This document shows positions 12,885 to 24,935 of a stretch of 64,000 nt of DNA, in pieces (within the stretch, counting starts at the first letter, position 1; every line of letters begins with the position of its first letter). The notes beneath the pieces were generated by a model. The model did not search any database. It had not been told where the DNA came from and saw only the letters and a list, made by a program, of their open reading frames with translations. Source of the stretch: Rhodamnia argentea (lineage: Eukaryota > Streptophyta > Magnoliopsida > Myrtales > Myrtaceae); the NCBI RefSeq assembly GCF_020921035.1, contig NC_063155.1, forward strand, positions 15,209,311 through 15,273,310, given 5' to 3'. Made by a program: the position numbers and the translations under genes.

Positions 12885-13235
12885 GGTGTCACCTTGCCGA
12901 GCCACGGCGAGGTTGACCTCGTCTCTGGCCAATCGTCGGCTATCGCCGAGATCTGGAGATCAGCCGGAGGAAGAAGAAGAAAAAGAAATAAAAATAAAGG
13001 AAAAATAAATAAAATTAGAAAAATTAGAAAAAAAATTAAATTATAATATTATTAAAAAGTCCATGTCAGCAGCACCTAGGATTGCCGGCATTCATGTCAA
13101 CGATTTTCGGTAAAAATTGATTGGATGAATTGAATTAGCAAAAAAACAAAAAATTTAAAACTCAATTAAAAAAAGTGATTTAAGACTGAATTGACACAAG
13201 TACAATAAGCTTAAGACTTTTTGTTTTATTTTATA
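12885..13235. mobile_element. Partial foldback element (family A)
   Basis: A GC-rich core around 12890-12960 is followed by purine-rich sequence and then by a right arm with text such as AAGACTGAATTGACACAAG and TTAAGACTTTTTG. This is the same arm layout as the right half of the 17975-18593 element. The left arm is not visible, so this is a truncated copy. Confidence 0.45.
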
Positions 13236-13722
13236 ATGCTACGCTTTAAAATGCATGACCCTAATTCGAAATGGCATGAGGCGTCTTTATCATCGGAAAG
13301 TCAATCCGGATATGAATGTTTTTCCATTGTATACATATTTAACGTTCCACATGTGTCCGGTAAAAAAAAAACATAAATTATGGGGTTACTCATTGACTAG
13401 GAGGCATAGACACTCTCCAGGGCCGACACGCGACCGACACGTGGTCAACACTCCGAACTCACCACTAATGCACAAGTCCAGCATCTTAACATGCCATTTC
13501 GACATGCATGAGTCAATTTTAAACATTTTCAATCAATTGAGGGTTAAAATGTAAATTTATATAAAGATCTCCGAACATTAAGAAGTTCGTTCAAGCCTCC
13601 AAGTTTGACCAGTATCTTGTTCCAGCCATTGACCAAGAATACTTGGTTCCGCTATATATATATATACTTAAGTCATATATCTATCCATAAAAAAAAAAAA
13701 AATTAATCGTGAATCCTTAATA

Positions 13723-13757
<35 letters not shown>

Positions 13758-15746
13758 TCTTCGTTGATATTTTTATATATACATGAGATACACATACTAT
13801 TGTATCATGTATATCTTTATATATACATTTAATATACAACGTGTTGAAAGTTTATATCTTTTGAAAAATGACGTATCGGCGTGTCGTGTCGAGTGTCACG
13901 TGTCGATATCGGTGCTATTTAGATCATCGAGTGGGTATGGTCCTATGACACATCCCATATTTTGTAGACGCCCTTATGTGAAGATTTGTGAACGGGGGTG
14001 AAGAAGTTGCGTTTGATGTCATTTGAAGGCCAAATCAAATCAAAATGTAAAAATACGATCGATAAAAGCTCAGACCAAATCATGCCATTTGGTTCATTGG
14101 AACCGAACTAAACCAAAATCGTTTGGTTTTGCTTCAAATTGTGACAAAAGATGCTCGCACTTTTATCAAAACATTAATTTCCTGTACTATCGCAAGGGAA
14201 ATACTTATAAGTCCAAATTTTCAGTAGTATATTTGGCAATACAACTGATGTTTTATTTTTCTACCCTAAAAACAGGATGGATAAAAGTTTTAAAAGTGTA
14301 GAACCGAGGTTAGGGCGGTGCTATTTTCACTCATAGTTTGGCTAAGCCACTCATTTTTCTCAATCAACAGACGGAAATACATTTTTCTCTCTTTGGGTTA
14401 TTGTTTCTTTTTTTTTTAATCATCTTAACCAACATAACTGTCTTTATTTCTAACTTACTATCAAATTATCGATCACATAATATAAATGTCAAATTACACC
14501 CAATGAAATATCATCTTGTCATGTAGAAGGCCTTTATTTTTAGTTTATGGTCTCATTTTTTTAATTGCAAAAAGTGTATAAAAGTTAGAAATTTCTAGTT
14601 ATAACGGCATATGAGTACACAATTAACTGTCTATTTTTTGTAAAATAGTTTGAGGGAAACCTATTGTCAAAGTTGAAAACTAAATTTCAATCTAATTATC
14701 TAGTAGATTTTGATCTTATGGGTGATTTTCTGGAATAAATTTGTAGGTTTCTCGTGTTAAACATCGGTAATTTGTGCTTTATTTTGTGCTTTTCACATTT
14801 TAATAAATTACAAGATGAGGTTGAAAATTTATTTATTTATTTTGCACTTTAAATTTTGGGCTTTTCACTTATTTATTTAGGGGAATTTTTTAAGCATATT
14901 TTAAAGTTTTGATCAACTTGCGATTATATTGGATATACAATTTATATTAATTACTTTCTTCATAGTAGGATTTTTTTTTATTTTTTTGTTAGACCATAGC
15001 ATGAGTTGAACAATAAGAAGTTTCGTGTTTTTTCCTTTATATGTTTACCCTTTTGTCAATATCTAAATATCATCTAAATGTAAATATGTTTTACATTTTA
15101 TCATGGTATGAACAAATTAACTTTTTCCATATTTTTCTTTTCGATTTTTTTTATCAAGATCAGCTAGAAAATTAAATTAAATTTTAATTTTCGACTTTGA
15201 AATATAGTTTCACTCAAACTACTCGGGAAAAATGTAATTAATCATGTGTTCGTTAGCTGTCGGAAATAGAAATTTCTTGTGAATGAAAAAAAGAGACCAT
15301 CAATTAAAATTGACAATATTCTCTAGGCAAAAGAAAAATAAGATATGGTAAACTAATATATTGATGGGTGTTTTGGAGCATTTGTATTGCGAAATTAACG
15401 AGAGAGATGGCAAAAATAAATGCAATTTTGTGGATTAGTCTGATAGAAAAAGAAACAATAAATTGAAGAGAGAAAGAGAGGAGGGTATTTCAATAAGTTA
15501 ACAAGACAAAAGAAATGTCTTAGCCAAAACGAGGGTGGAAATTGCGCTGACCCGAGGTTATATGTATTTGTTCAGTCTATATTCGCTCATATCTCATACG
15601 TTGACACCTACCCAACTGTGGTTACTAAAGCCTTAAATTCTAGAACGGCAGATCAATCAAAATTGAAAGTTTGGACTGTTATTAAAGATATGCAGACTCG
15701 AGTTTAGCAAGATGAAAATTTTGTAGACAAGAGGGCATTTGAAGTT
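13236..15746. other. AT-rich intergenic DNA with a GAA microsatellite
   Basis: A long AT-rich gene-free stretch. It contains a (GAA)n microsatellite at about 13724-13757 and several A or T homopolymers. Short frames (13255-13554, 13783-14301) carry no motif. I see no element boundaries with target duplications. Confidence 0.45.
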
Positions 15747-17286
15747 TCAAGCATATGCATCGGGGTTTTGGAGGAGGTATGCTTCGGCGACCTTGCACAT
15801 TCCCAAGGCTCGCTCTTTGCCTGCCTTAACGTCCTCTTCTTTAAGTTCAACATCTCCCTTCGTGTAATACGTGCTCGTCATCTTGTTCCTGCTCCCGCCT
15901 TCCGGTGTTGGCTCGAATTTGACTTCGTAAACAATAGATTCGAACTTCTCCTTAAGATCGATCACGGTATACTTGTACGTGAATGTCTCCAAGTCCAGCT
16001 CATCCATGCGACTCTTCATGCTGCTAAGCTGACCACCTGCACACAATAGAAGGATATCGTATCATAGTACACTTGTCTATATGCCCAAATATTTGTTAAA
16101 GCTGTTGGAAATATGGGATAAATTGAAGGGTGAATGAATGAGAAATTGATGCTCAAAGAACACTCTTGAGTTGGAAGTGGGAAAGTGGAAGACATTAATC
16201 CCACATTGAAAAGAAAGAAGGCTTTAAAGTGCTTTATAAATAGTTACCCCCCTTTGGAGTGGTAACTATCATAGCACAAGCACTATGCCTCGCGTGCAGG
16301 CGCAGGGAGTGCAAATCCCAAGCCCCAATAGAGGCCTGACGAGCTGAAACTTGGGCACGAGCGCACGACCCTCCTACACGAATGTAGGACCGAAAGGTGG
16401 GCCTTGCGAAAAGCCCAATTTTGCCTTCTAATTTATTTTTCCAACTCAAACAGTTACAAGTTTTTTTTTGTAACAGCTGCCGAATCGAGTAATAACGGTA
16501 GATTAATGGCATTGCTGTTATAAAAATTAATATTATAACAGCAGGTTTAATCTCCATTGAGTAACGGCAGATTAATGACATTGTTGTTACAAAATTAATA
16601 TTATAACGGGAAATTTAATCAACCGTTATTATTCCTTTTTTCGAAACGCCCCCCACTTACCCTAGAAGTAGATGGCTTCCCATTCTAATTTTTAACGTAC
16701 CAGAAAATCTTCTCCCTCTCTTTCTATTCTCAGCATTTGTATTGTTTTTCGATAGGTGTTCGGTTTCGCTTTGTTCAAGTTCGCCGAAAGCTTTGAATTG
16801 TTGTGCTTGCTTCTTCGCTGCCAATCGTTGCATCCTGGGAGACAGACGTTCACGAAACCTCGAGCACATACTAGAGGGGACGAATCTGTTTTAAGAAAAC
16901 TGTGTCAAACGCGGGCCTCGGTATTATTTGTATCGATTCCATTTCTTTTTAGTATTGTTATTGCAATTCCATTTCCATTCAGTTTTGTGATTGTACTGTT
17001 ATAATTTCAAGATTAGTGCGATTATCGGTTTCTATATTGTTCATGACGATTATACTAGAGCCATATTGAATTTTGCTACAAAAGCTAGAAAAGAAGCACA
17101 TTTATACAGCAAAAAAGCATGATTACCTTCAATGAAGTTGAGCTGCTTAATGGTTCCAGCCCCTCCATCGCCTTGGATGATGTCAATGCTCTTAACAGCT
17201 TGAGGCATGTTGGGAATTAGGTTATGTGAATCCACAACCAGGGCCTTGAACAATTTCGACGCAGGGATTGTGGAAACGTAATTCAT
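15747..17286 (-). CDS. Bet v 1 / PR-10 (MLP-like) protein gene with damaged 5' end
   Basis: This is a member of the pathogenesis-related class 10 family, small cytosolic proteins with a hydrophobic ligand cavity. Two exons, 17286-17127 and 16036-15747, join to 149 residues. The glycine-rich loop reads GDGGAGTIKQ (residues 39-48). The C-terminal helix region ends AYLLQNPDAYA, as is typical. The single intron position after NFIEG is the standard one for the family. Three oddities stand out. The usual start MGVFTFTNE is present as codons upstream, but its ATG reads ATA. One extra T follows the GAA of that block, shifting the frame. The only in-frame start left is an ATG inside the old first strand (MNYVSTIPAS). 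The loop after YTVID is about six residues shorter than in Bet v 1, and the NLIP-PQA segment is one residue shorter. A TATAAATATA box lies at 17411-17420, about 125 bp upstream. It could still make a shortened protein or be a young pseudogene. Confidence 0.85.
16103..17080 (+). mobile_element. Solo LTR (978 bp) in the PR-10 intron
   Basis: The element begins TGTTGGAAATATGGG and ends TTTTGCTACA. It is flanked by the exact 5-bp direct repeat AAAGC at 16098-16102 and 17081-17085. TG...CA ends with a 5-bp duplication are the mark of an integrated LTR. No polyprotein frame or second LTR is present, so this is a solo LTR left by recombination. A TATAAATA promoter-like box is at 16235-16242 in the plus direction, opposite to the host gene. 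Inside are two imperfect ~75-bp direct repeats at about 16488-16630 (each with TAACGG..AGATTAATG). Superfamily is uncertain; Ty1/copia is plausible from the TGTTGGAA start. Confidence 0.88.
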
Positions 17287-17974
17287 TTGTGAAAGTGAAC
17301 ACGCCTATGATGTCTTTGAGGTTGCCGCTACAGAAATATGAACAATTTGATCAAAGAGAGTGGAGTTGAAGGAGGTTTGTGAGCTTGGGATAGAAGAGAT
17401 AAGAAGGAGATATATTTATAGGTTAGAGTGGCGGAGTCCTGATATTTCCTGAGTGGATCCCAATGGCTGATAAGTCCTAGGATTGCCAAACTTGCAAAGC
17501 ACCAAACATTCTGCTTTTTGTCAAGTTTTGCATGAAAGAAACATCAAGTAACACAATGGTAGCCAAACAAAACAATGAATCTTAACACCTATACGAGTTA
17601 ATGTGCTATAACCGAAATGCTCGACAGACCACACATTTTATATATATGCGCACCCATTACAGAATGTTTGGTCACCCGCAATCCTAAGGATTCGATGTTG
17701 ATGAGCCCGTCATCGTAGTCCTACCAAGATGCTAGCAGTCGGGAATTCGCAACGTGAATTGAAATCTCGTGAATTTGTGAATGGCAGGTGACTCCTTCGC
17801 AGCCAATCACTTATAGAGGAAACAATTCCCCGATTTGAATTAATACAATCAGGTCGAGTTGTTACATGGAATGAATTTGTTCCTCCAGCCATGGGAGATT
17901 TTAGTTTTGCTAAGTGATATTTGTCATAATGACTTGCTCAGTTCCCAGCATTTTGCATTGGTGAAAACTTAAAT
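17287..17974. other. PR-10 promoter side and spacer
   Basis: The first ~150 bp hold the old N-terminal coding remnant (17287-17312), the 5' leader and a TATA box at 17411-17420 on the minus strand. The remainder is featureless spacer. Confidence 0.5.
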
Positions 17975-18593
17975 GGGGAAAAGTGTCCAAAAAGTCCTAA
18001 TCCTTTTGCATTTGTGTCAATTTAATCATAAACCTTTCAATTATGCCAAATTTAGCCTTAAACATTTTGCATTTATGCTAATTAAGTCCATCCGGATAAT
18101 TTGGCTAAAAATTGCTAATGTGGATGTAATTCATGCTACATGGCACAGCTAGCACTAATGTGAACAAACTTTTAATTTTTTTAGCTTTTTTTTGCATTTT
18201 TCTATGTTTTTTTTAACTTTGTTTTGTTTTTGGACATAGGGCTAGCAACCCTCACGCATACTGGGCTAGGGCGTCGCGGCCCTTGCCTAAAGCCAGTACC
18301 CTCTTTGGCCCAAATCTGGGCATGGGCTCGCGACTGTCTATCCAAAAACAAATAAAAGTAAAGGAAAAAAAAAAGAAAAAACCAAAAAAATTATTTAAAA
18401 ATATCCATATCGGTGCCAGCAAGGGTCACCTAGAACGACATGTATCCACGTCAGCGATTTCCATCCAATATTAACTAGATGGACTCAATTGGCACAAATA
18501 TGAAAAGTTTAAGACTAACTTGACACAATTGAAAGGTTTATGATTGAATTTGCACCAATACAAAAGGTTTAAAACTTTTTGAAGGCTTTTCCC
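17975..18593. mobile_element. Foldback (long inverted repeat) element, family A
   Basis: The left arm starts GGGGAAAAGTGTCCAAAAAG. The right arm read on the opposite strand starts GGGAAAAGCCTTCAAAAAG, and the two stay alignable for roughly 130 bp. Flanks are AACTTAAAT (17966-17974) and AAATTAAAC (18594-18602), matching at 7 of 9 bases. The centre is GC-richer (18240-18330) and carries no convincing gene. Long terminal inverted repeats with a 9-bp duplication fit a non-autonomous Mutator-like element. Confidence 0.7.
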
Positions 18594-19283
18594 AAATTAA
18601 ACAAACACAAATAGATTGTTGCTAAAACTGAAGCCTATCCCTGGACTCAAAACCATGAGGAATGCCATCGACGTCAATTCATTTCCTATTTATTCATAGC
18701 GTACAACGTAAGTTTTTCCTTGTGTACATGAAAAAGGAAGACGTAAAGTATACAATGTATAAGCACATAAATGAGAGACTTGTCTTCCATGAGATCCCGA
18801 CTTCGATTCATGGTGTGAGTGATTCCATGAACGATTCGTGTTGTATCGTCTAAGCGTGTCGTATTTCGTGTGGTGAGAGATTTCTTGACTGTGGTGGGGC
18901 TGCAACAACCGGCTCGCCAATTCGGATCTTCGATCATAGGTAGTGGCGTTATTAATTGCTCTTGATGTATTGCTTAACTATCTCATATTCCGTGTGAGAA
19001 GATTTTTTTACTGTGTCGGGATTACAGTAATGGGTTTCCCAATCTCGAATCTTTAGGTAGTGCACAGTAGTATTGCAAAATTTTAGTGAATCTGAAACTC
19101 TTATATAATATATAACTTTTAGAGGAGTCTCCAATCCTATGTGAACACAAAGTAGTCCATTGAAATCCATCTCTGACGATGGCTTTGTCGATCATATCTG
19201 TGCAAACCAGGATGACAAAATTCTTACAAGGTAGTCCCGAACCAAACTTATGAAAGGCTAGTAGTGCGATGTTTAGCAGCATT
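18594..19283. other. Intergenic DNA, nothing recognisable
   Basis: No gene or element ends seen. Overlapping short frames at 18662-18937 on both strands are composition shadows. Confidence 0.35.
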
Positions 19284-19649
19284 TAGGGATGTCAACTATT
19301 CGGTTCGGATTCCCATTTTCAGGAAATCCAAACCGAACTGATTGGTTGGGCAATTGAACTTAACCGAATTGAGACCTGAACCAAGCACGAATCGAATTCA
19401 ATTTTTTTGGATTTCGGAACGGAAAAGAGAGATAAAGATTATGATTCGGGACAACTTTCGGATGGGTGAGAAAGTAAGAGAGATTTTAAGTAACATGCTC
19501 ACTTTTTTTGTTGAGAATTTCGGTTGCACCGAAACAACATAAACCAAAAAAAAGAACAGTCATTTTTCCTTTCTTTAAATCGAGACTCAAACCGAACCGA
19601 AAATTCACGAAATTTCGGCTCGATTTTCCTGTTCGTTCTGACCCCCCTA
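19284..19649. mobile_element. hAT-type MITE, decayed
   Basis: The left end is TAGGGATGTCAACTATTCGG and the right end read inverted is TAGGGGGGTCAGAACG. These fit the TAGGGGTGTCAA-type ends common on plant hAT MITEs. Interior CGGTTCGG and CCGAACCG stretches near both ends are inverted to each other. Flanks do not show a clean 8-bp duplication, so the insertion is old. Confidence 0.6.
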
Positions 19650-19830
19650 GCTGCAGCAGAGTACCTCGTCTAGAGACTTCTCAACAGCTAGGGACGGGTT
19701 CGCCGATCTCGAACATGCCGGTTGCAAGTGGTGCGAAATAACCAGGACCATGTCCGAACCCTTTGTAACGTGCGTGGGACCTCGGCTTGAGCATCCGCAA
19801 ATTCGCGTTAAATTCGTGTAATTTGGGAGA

Positions 19831-19870
19831 CGAGCCCGTGCCGTTCTCTACGAGCCCGTGCCGTTCTCTA
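19831..19870. repeat. Two exact 20-bp tandem copies
   Basis: The 20-bp unit beginning CGAGCCCGTG and ending TTCTCTA occurs twice in direct succession without a mismatch, about 260-300 bp upstream of the tryptophanyl-tRNA synthetase start. It may be a recent slippage event in the promoter region. Confidence 0.85.
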
Positions 19871-19908
19871 CGAGCTCGAGCTTCGGGCTCGAGAGTAGTT
19901 TTGAGTGT

Positions 19909-20131
19909 TTTCGGGGGCCCATAATCCTTCTTATGTTGAATTTGGTGGTCCGGCCCGGCCCAATAAGACTCGTCGGCCCATCGTCGTCTTCAACATGATT
20001 GCAATACCCCTAGTCAATCTCTCCCTCTGTCTGTATCCCCTACGGTGGTCGTCGCAGATAGAACTACCTCTCTCCGCCTCCTCTCTCCGCCGTGCTCCCG
20101 CTCCCTTTCAGCTGGTTGAATTGGAACGTAA
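19909..20131 (+). promoter_or_regulatory. Promoter and leader of the tryptophanyl-tRNA synthetase gene
   Basis: Several GGCCCA/TGGGCC-type elements lie at about 19914-19920, 19951-19962 and 19974-19980. Such site-II-like elements, bound by TCP factors, are common in promoters of plant translation and housekeeping genes. The following CT-rich stretch to 20131 looks like the 5' UTR. Confidence 0.5.
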
Positions 20132-23100
20132 ATGGAGAAGGGAGAGGAGAGAGTGAACGAGGAGGAGGCGACGGCGGCGACAGGCGAAGCAGAGGCGGAG
20201 GCAGAAGTGAACCCGTGGGAAGTGTCGGGGAAGATCGACTACGACAAGCTGATCGACAAGTTCGGGTGCCAGAGGCTCGACCAGTCCCTGATCGATCGCG
20301 TCCACCGCCTCACCTCCCGCCCTCCTCACGTCTTCCTCCGTCGCGGCGTTTTCTTCGCTCACAGGTCTCGCTTCGCCGGATTTTTACTCTTCTTTTGTTG
20401 CTCCGCATTGGAGTTCATTGTGTTTGGATCGATTGTGGCAGGGACTTCAATGAGATTCTGGATGCTTACGAGAGAGGGGATAAGTTTTACCTCTACACTG
20501 GCAGAGGGCCGTCGTCCGAGGCTTTGCATTTGGGCCATTTGATTCCTTTCATGTTCACCAAGTTAGTCGTTTATCTTTACTGTACATTTGCGTTTAGCGT
20601 GATGTAGCGACAATGCAACTTGTGTTTTTAGAAGAGAAGATAACGGTGAAAACTAGCAACCTGAATATTCTAGCAAACGGGATTGTGGCAGGGGAAGCTG
20701 AGCTTTGTTTTCCATTGTTCTTGGATGTAATGATCATTCCACGACTTAAAGTGTTTCCTTGATTGGAAAAATTTGAGCTTGAACTTAGTAATTGTAACTG
20801 TGATTGTGAACCGGCTATGCATCATCTTCCCCATTGATGGATTGACTGGCATATATCCTGGGTTCGGCATTCCATGGAATAAATTTATTATATGTACATT
20901 TTCGGTAGCTACAGAATGAACCATTATTACATATTGTGTGCTGTAGTTTGCTCTGCTCGTAACCTAAATATGTTACCATTTTCAGGTAATTACAGCATTT
21001 AAGATAAACAAGTAGAGAACTTTCGTCCTCTAATTACATGTCTGTAAATTTCTTCCGGAACGATTTTGTTAGTTGTCCTATAGCCGAAATTATGATCTGG
21101 TTACATCTGATGCTTAGCGTGTGTCACTGCCTCCAGATATCTGCAAGATGCCTTTAAGGTTCCTCTGGTAATTCAACTTACCGACGATGAGAAATACATG
21201 TGGAAGAACCTTTCCGTGGAAGAAAGTCAACGACTTGCAAGGGAGAATGCTAAAGACATTATTGCTTGTGGTTTCGACATAACAAGGACTTTCATCTTCT
21301 CTGACTTTGATTATGTTGGTGGGTAAGTAAGAATCATGTGCAGTATTAGTTTTAGATAATTATTTAGTGCCTTGTCTCACAAGCTTTTGGGTATTATACT
21401 ATATTCCGTGGTTTCACTTGTAACCTGTTCTGAATTTGCTCCAGTTTGAAGGTTTCCGTGAAGTTCATTCTTAGAATCATTGTGACTTTAAAAAAGACAG
21501 TCAAGTTAGATGTATCTAAAAGGCAATGGTGCTGATATTTTCCTTGTCTGAACTATTTTAGTTGATGTTTCTGCAGTGCCTTCTACAAGAACATGGTGAA
21601 GGTTTCTAAGTGTGTCACGTATAATAAGGTTACTAGAATATGCTTCTTTTCCTAAAGGAGTTGACAGTCCTCTTGCACATATTTTAAGTTCAACTCAGAG
21701 TATTTCTGTTATTCTTTAGTAATTTAATCGGTGGTCTGTAGGTTGTGGGTATATTTGGTTTCACCGGTGAAGATCATATAGGAAAAGTTAGCTTCCCACC
21801 AGTGCAGGTATCATCCAAGGCTGATTATGTGTTGATTGCTTGTGCATGATTTTTTGCTGTTTTCTTGTTATTACTAGTGGTGTCAGTGATTGTGCTAATG
21901 AACATAGACTTCTGGTATCATTAACAGTGAAAACTGGTACTCGACTGTAAATTTGCTGGAAGAACTAACAGACTTTGCTCGGGTTAACTCAGTGTTCATT
22001 ATATTTTGCAGGCTGTACCTTCTTTTCCATCTTCTTTTCCACATCTATTTGATGGAAAAGATCATCTTCGATGCTTGATCCCTTGTGCAATAGATCAGGT
22101 GGCTTTTTCACTCGCTGCTGAAAACTTCCCTTTATTGTATTTCTGGTTGTGTAATTGCCAAAGTATTAGCAAATCCTTGTCCTTAGTTCTATGACCTTTT
22201 TCCATTACTGGTCAAGGGGAACTTGTCATATCAGTTGGTCAAACGATCATCTTCCTTCCAATGGCATCTTATTCTGATTAAGAGGACTTTTTGTGCCTCC
22301 TTATGTTTGCCCATCAAATTTCCATGCCTCACCCTTGTTCCTCAAATCCCGTCCTTACTATCATAACTTTCCTTTTGGACAGGATCCTTATTTCAGAATG
22401 ACCAGGGATGTAGCTCCCAGAATCGGATATCACAAGCCGGCATTGATTGAGTCCTCATTCTTCCCTGCTCTTCAGGTCTTCTTATGTTCCTGCCAATATT
22501 CTATGCATTTTTTTTTTTTGGTAAATACATGTTCTATGCATTTAGTGCCTACAGAAACAAACGATTTATTTTGTGTATGCAAAGGATGCAGATATTCATG
22601 ATAACAGAGTAATTGCTTGAGTTTGTCCGAGGTTGTGCTCTCTCTCCTTACATGACTAAGGAGGAACTGCATGGCGCGCTACTTTTTTCTTTCCCCATGG
22701 TTGAGATGGAAACATTTTCAATGGAGGCTGATTATAGAATTGAGTATGCTATTGAGCGAAGAATTGAGTGTGAACCATGCTATCTTACTTTGATGTGGCA
22801 TTGATAGTTATGACATAAATGTAACAGATTCAGAACTTAAGGTTCATGGAAGGTCCAGTATTTGACTTCGAAGTTTTCTTACCAAACAACTAATATGTTG
22901 AATGAAGCTCTCATGAATGTCATAAATGAACTGCAAGCATGCATATCTTATCCATTAAGCCCTTCTTCCACGTGAAGATGGATGCACTTTCCTAGCTATG
23001 TGTCATGAAATGGATTTGTATTTTCCTTATAATGACTAGCAAAGAATCACATCTTCTCTTTGCCCTTATATGAAGGGCATATATTTTCTACTGATGTTTG

Positions 23101-24935
23101 ACATTGAGTAGTAAAATCATGTAGGGGGATACTGGGAAGATGTCAGCTAGTGACCCAAATTCGGCCATTTATGTGACTGATTCTGCAAAGGACATTAAGG
23201 ACAAGGTTTGTTGCTGGCGTTCTTTCACCTGTTCTTTTTCCAAATCATCATAGAATTTCGAGCAAATGACGTTTATCAGTATGGGCATGCTTTGTTCTGT
23301 GGAGATACCGTCAAACCCCTTCCTTTAAAGAAAGAAAAAAAAAAGAAAAAGAGATAAGACGTCATCTAATTTAATAGCCACTGAGAAAATTGACTGCATG
23401 TTGCACGTTGTGCAATCATAGAAATGGAATTTTAAGGATAATGGACTCTTTATCTTTCTACATGAATTCATTATTCTACTTGGAGCAAGAATTTTCATTG
23501 TTGTATGTTTAATTGGATGCATACCTATCTGTCAAGGCGGAAGCTGCATGATTCCTTTGGCAGCCATTGATTACTTGGGCTAATATCTGCAGATAAACAA
23601 ATACGCATTTACTGGTGGGCAGGACACCAAGGAAAAGCAAAGACTGTACGGTGCAAACCTGGAGGTACTGTTTTCCCCCATTCTAATAATCTTGTCCAGC
23701 ATTTTATTGCCTTTGATCTCTGATCCGATTTCAGATTTTAGATATTGGTCAATAGTCGGTGTAGTTTTTTTAGCCTAAAAGTAGCTGAAAATGATCAGGT
23801 GTCCTTTGGCATGAAACTTAATGCATATTACCCGTGTATTGGGAGTGTTTATTTCTCAACTGCATTGTCATCTCTCTTCATGTCTTCTACCACGGAAAAT
23901 TATAAAGCATGTTACTTGATGATAATAGTTTTTGATGACATTGTAGGTCGATATACCAGTGAAATATTTGAGTTTTTTTCTCGAGGATGATGATGAGCTT
24001 GAACATATAAAAACGGTGAGCCAACTATTCCTTTTGGAAATTTGATGAATGGCTTATTTGAGTTTTGCTCTTTAGATTACGGGATCTTGTCACTGCAGGA
24101 ATATGGATCGGGACGCATGCTAACTTTTGATGTGAAGAAGCGTCTTGTTGAAATCCTGGTTGAGATAGTAGAGAGACATTGCCGGGCTCGGGCTGCTGTG
24201 ACAGATGAGGTAAGCTCTCTTTTGAGTGTTGCAGCATGATTTCTGGATCATATAATGATCAAGTGCCGAAGGTTCATGGGTGATCTTATCACGTGGGCAG
24301 AAAATTGCAGTGTAGGTTACGGTCCTTATGAATGAACATGGAAATCGAAAACACAAATGTACACAGATGCACTTTGGAAGGTATTTTCATATGATCATGA
24401 TAAAATTGGCCATTTTCTGCAACACCTTGTATATGGTATACAAGATCTCTGTTCTCAAGCTACACAGCCATGGCAGCAAGAATATTATATTCCTAACCTA
24501 ATCAGTATAACTTACATTAAGAAAAAAAAAAATTGAAAGAGAAAATTATACTGGCTGAAATTAAGTCTTCTCCTATTTGAAAGTTTTCAATTCCACAAAT
24601 GCAGTTCACTTGAGTCTCGTCCTAGATCCTGTGTAAAAGTTAACAGTATTTTCAGCATACAATGCAATTTTCAAAGCACCCTCTGAAACTTTGCAAATGC
24701 CGGTAGTGTATAACACAATCGAAAGTGTAAAATTTCATTGCAACGAATTCCTAAAGTAAATTTATTAACAGGAGTTGGGGATTCGATTGTTTTTCCTTTT
24801 TCGCCAATTTTTACTGCAGTGAGGTATTCATGATAAATTGATAATATTCCCTTTCTTTTTTTTTTTTTTCTGTTCTGATGGCAGATGGTGGATGCATTTA
24901 TGGCCGTGAGACCTCTTCCCAGTATGTTTGGTTGA
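20132..24935 (+). CDS. Tryptophan--tRNA ligase, cytoplasmic (class I), 12 exons
   Basis: The enzyme charges tRNA-Trp with tryptophan using ATP in cytosolic translation. Exons 20132-20364, 20442-20561, 21137-21322, 21577-21628, 21742-21807, 22012-22098, 22383-22475, 23125-23205, 23593-23664, 23947-24015, 24099-24209 and 24885-24935 join to 406 residues, close to the ~400 of plant orthologues. The class I signature HIGH is present as HLGH (residues 107-110) and the KMSKS loop as KMSAS (284-288), the usual form in eukaryotic cytosolic TrpRS. The acidic Ala/Glu-rich N-terminus (residues 1-28) is variable. No transit peptide is evident, so cytosolic location is inferred. All junctions are GT-AG and the frame is continuous to the TGA. 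The start is the first ATG (MEKGEERV) after a CT-rich leader. The gene is tail-to-tail with the MUSTANG-like gene. Confidence 0.96.

Noticed and set aside
13724..13757. Short direct repeats considered as a CRISPR-like array
   Set aside because: It is a plain GAA microsatellite without spacers, in a plant genome.
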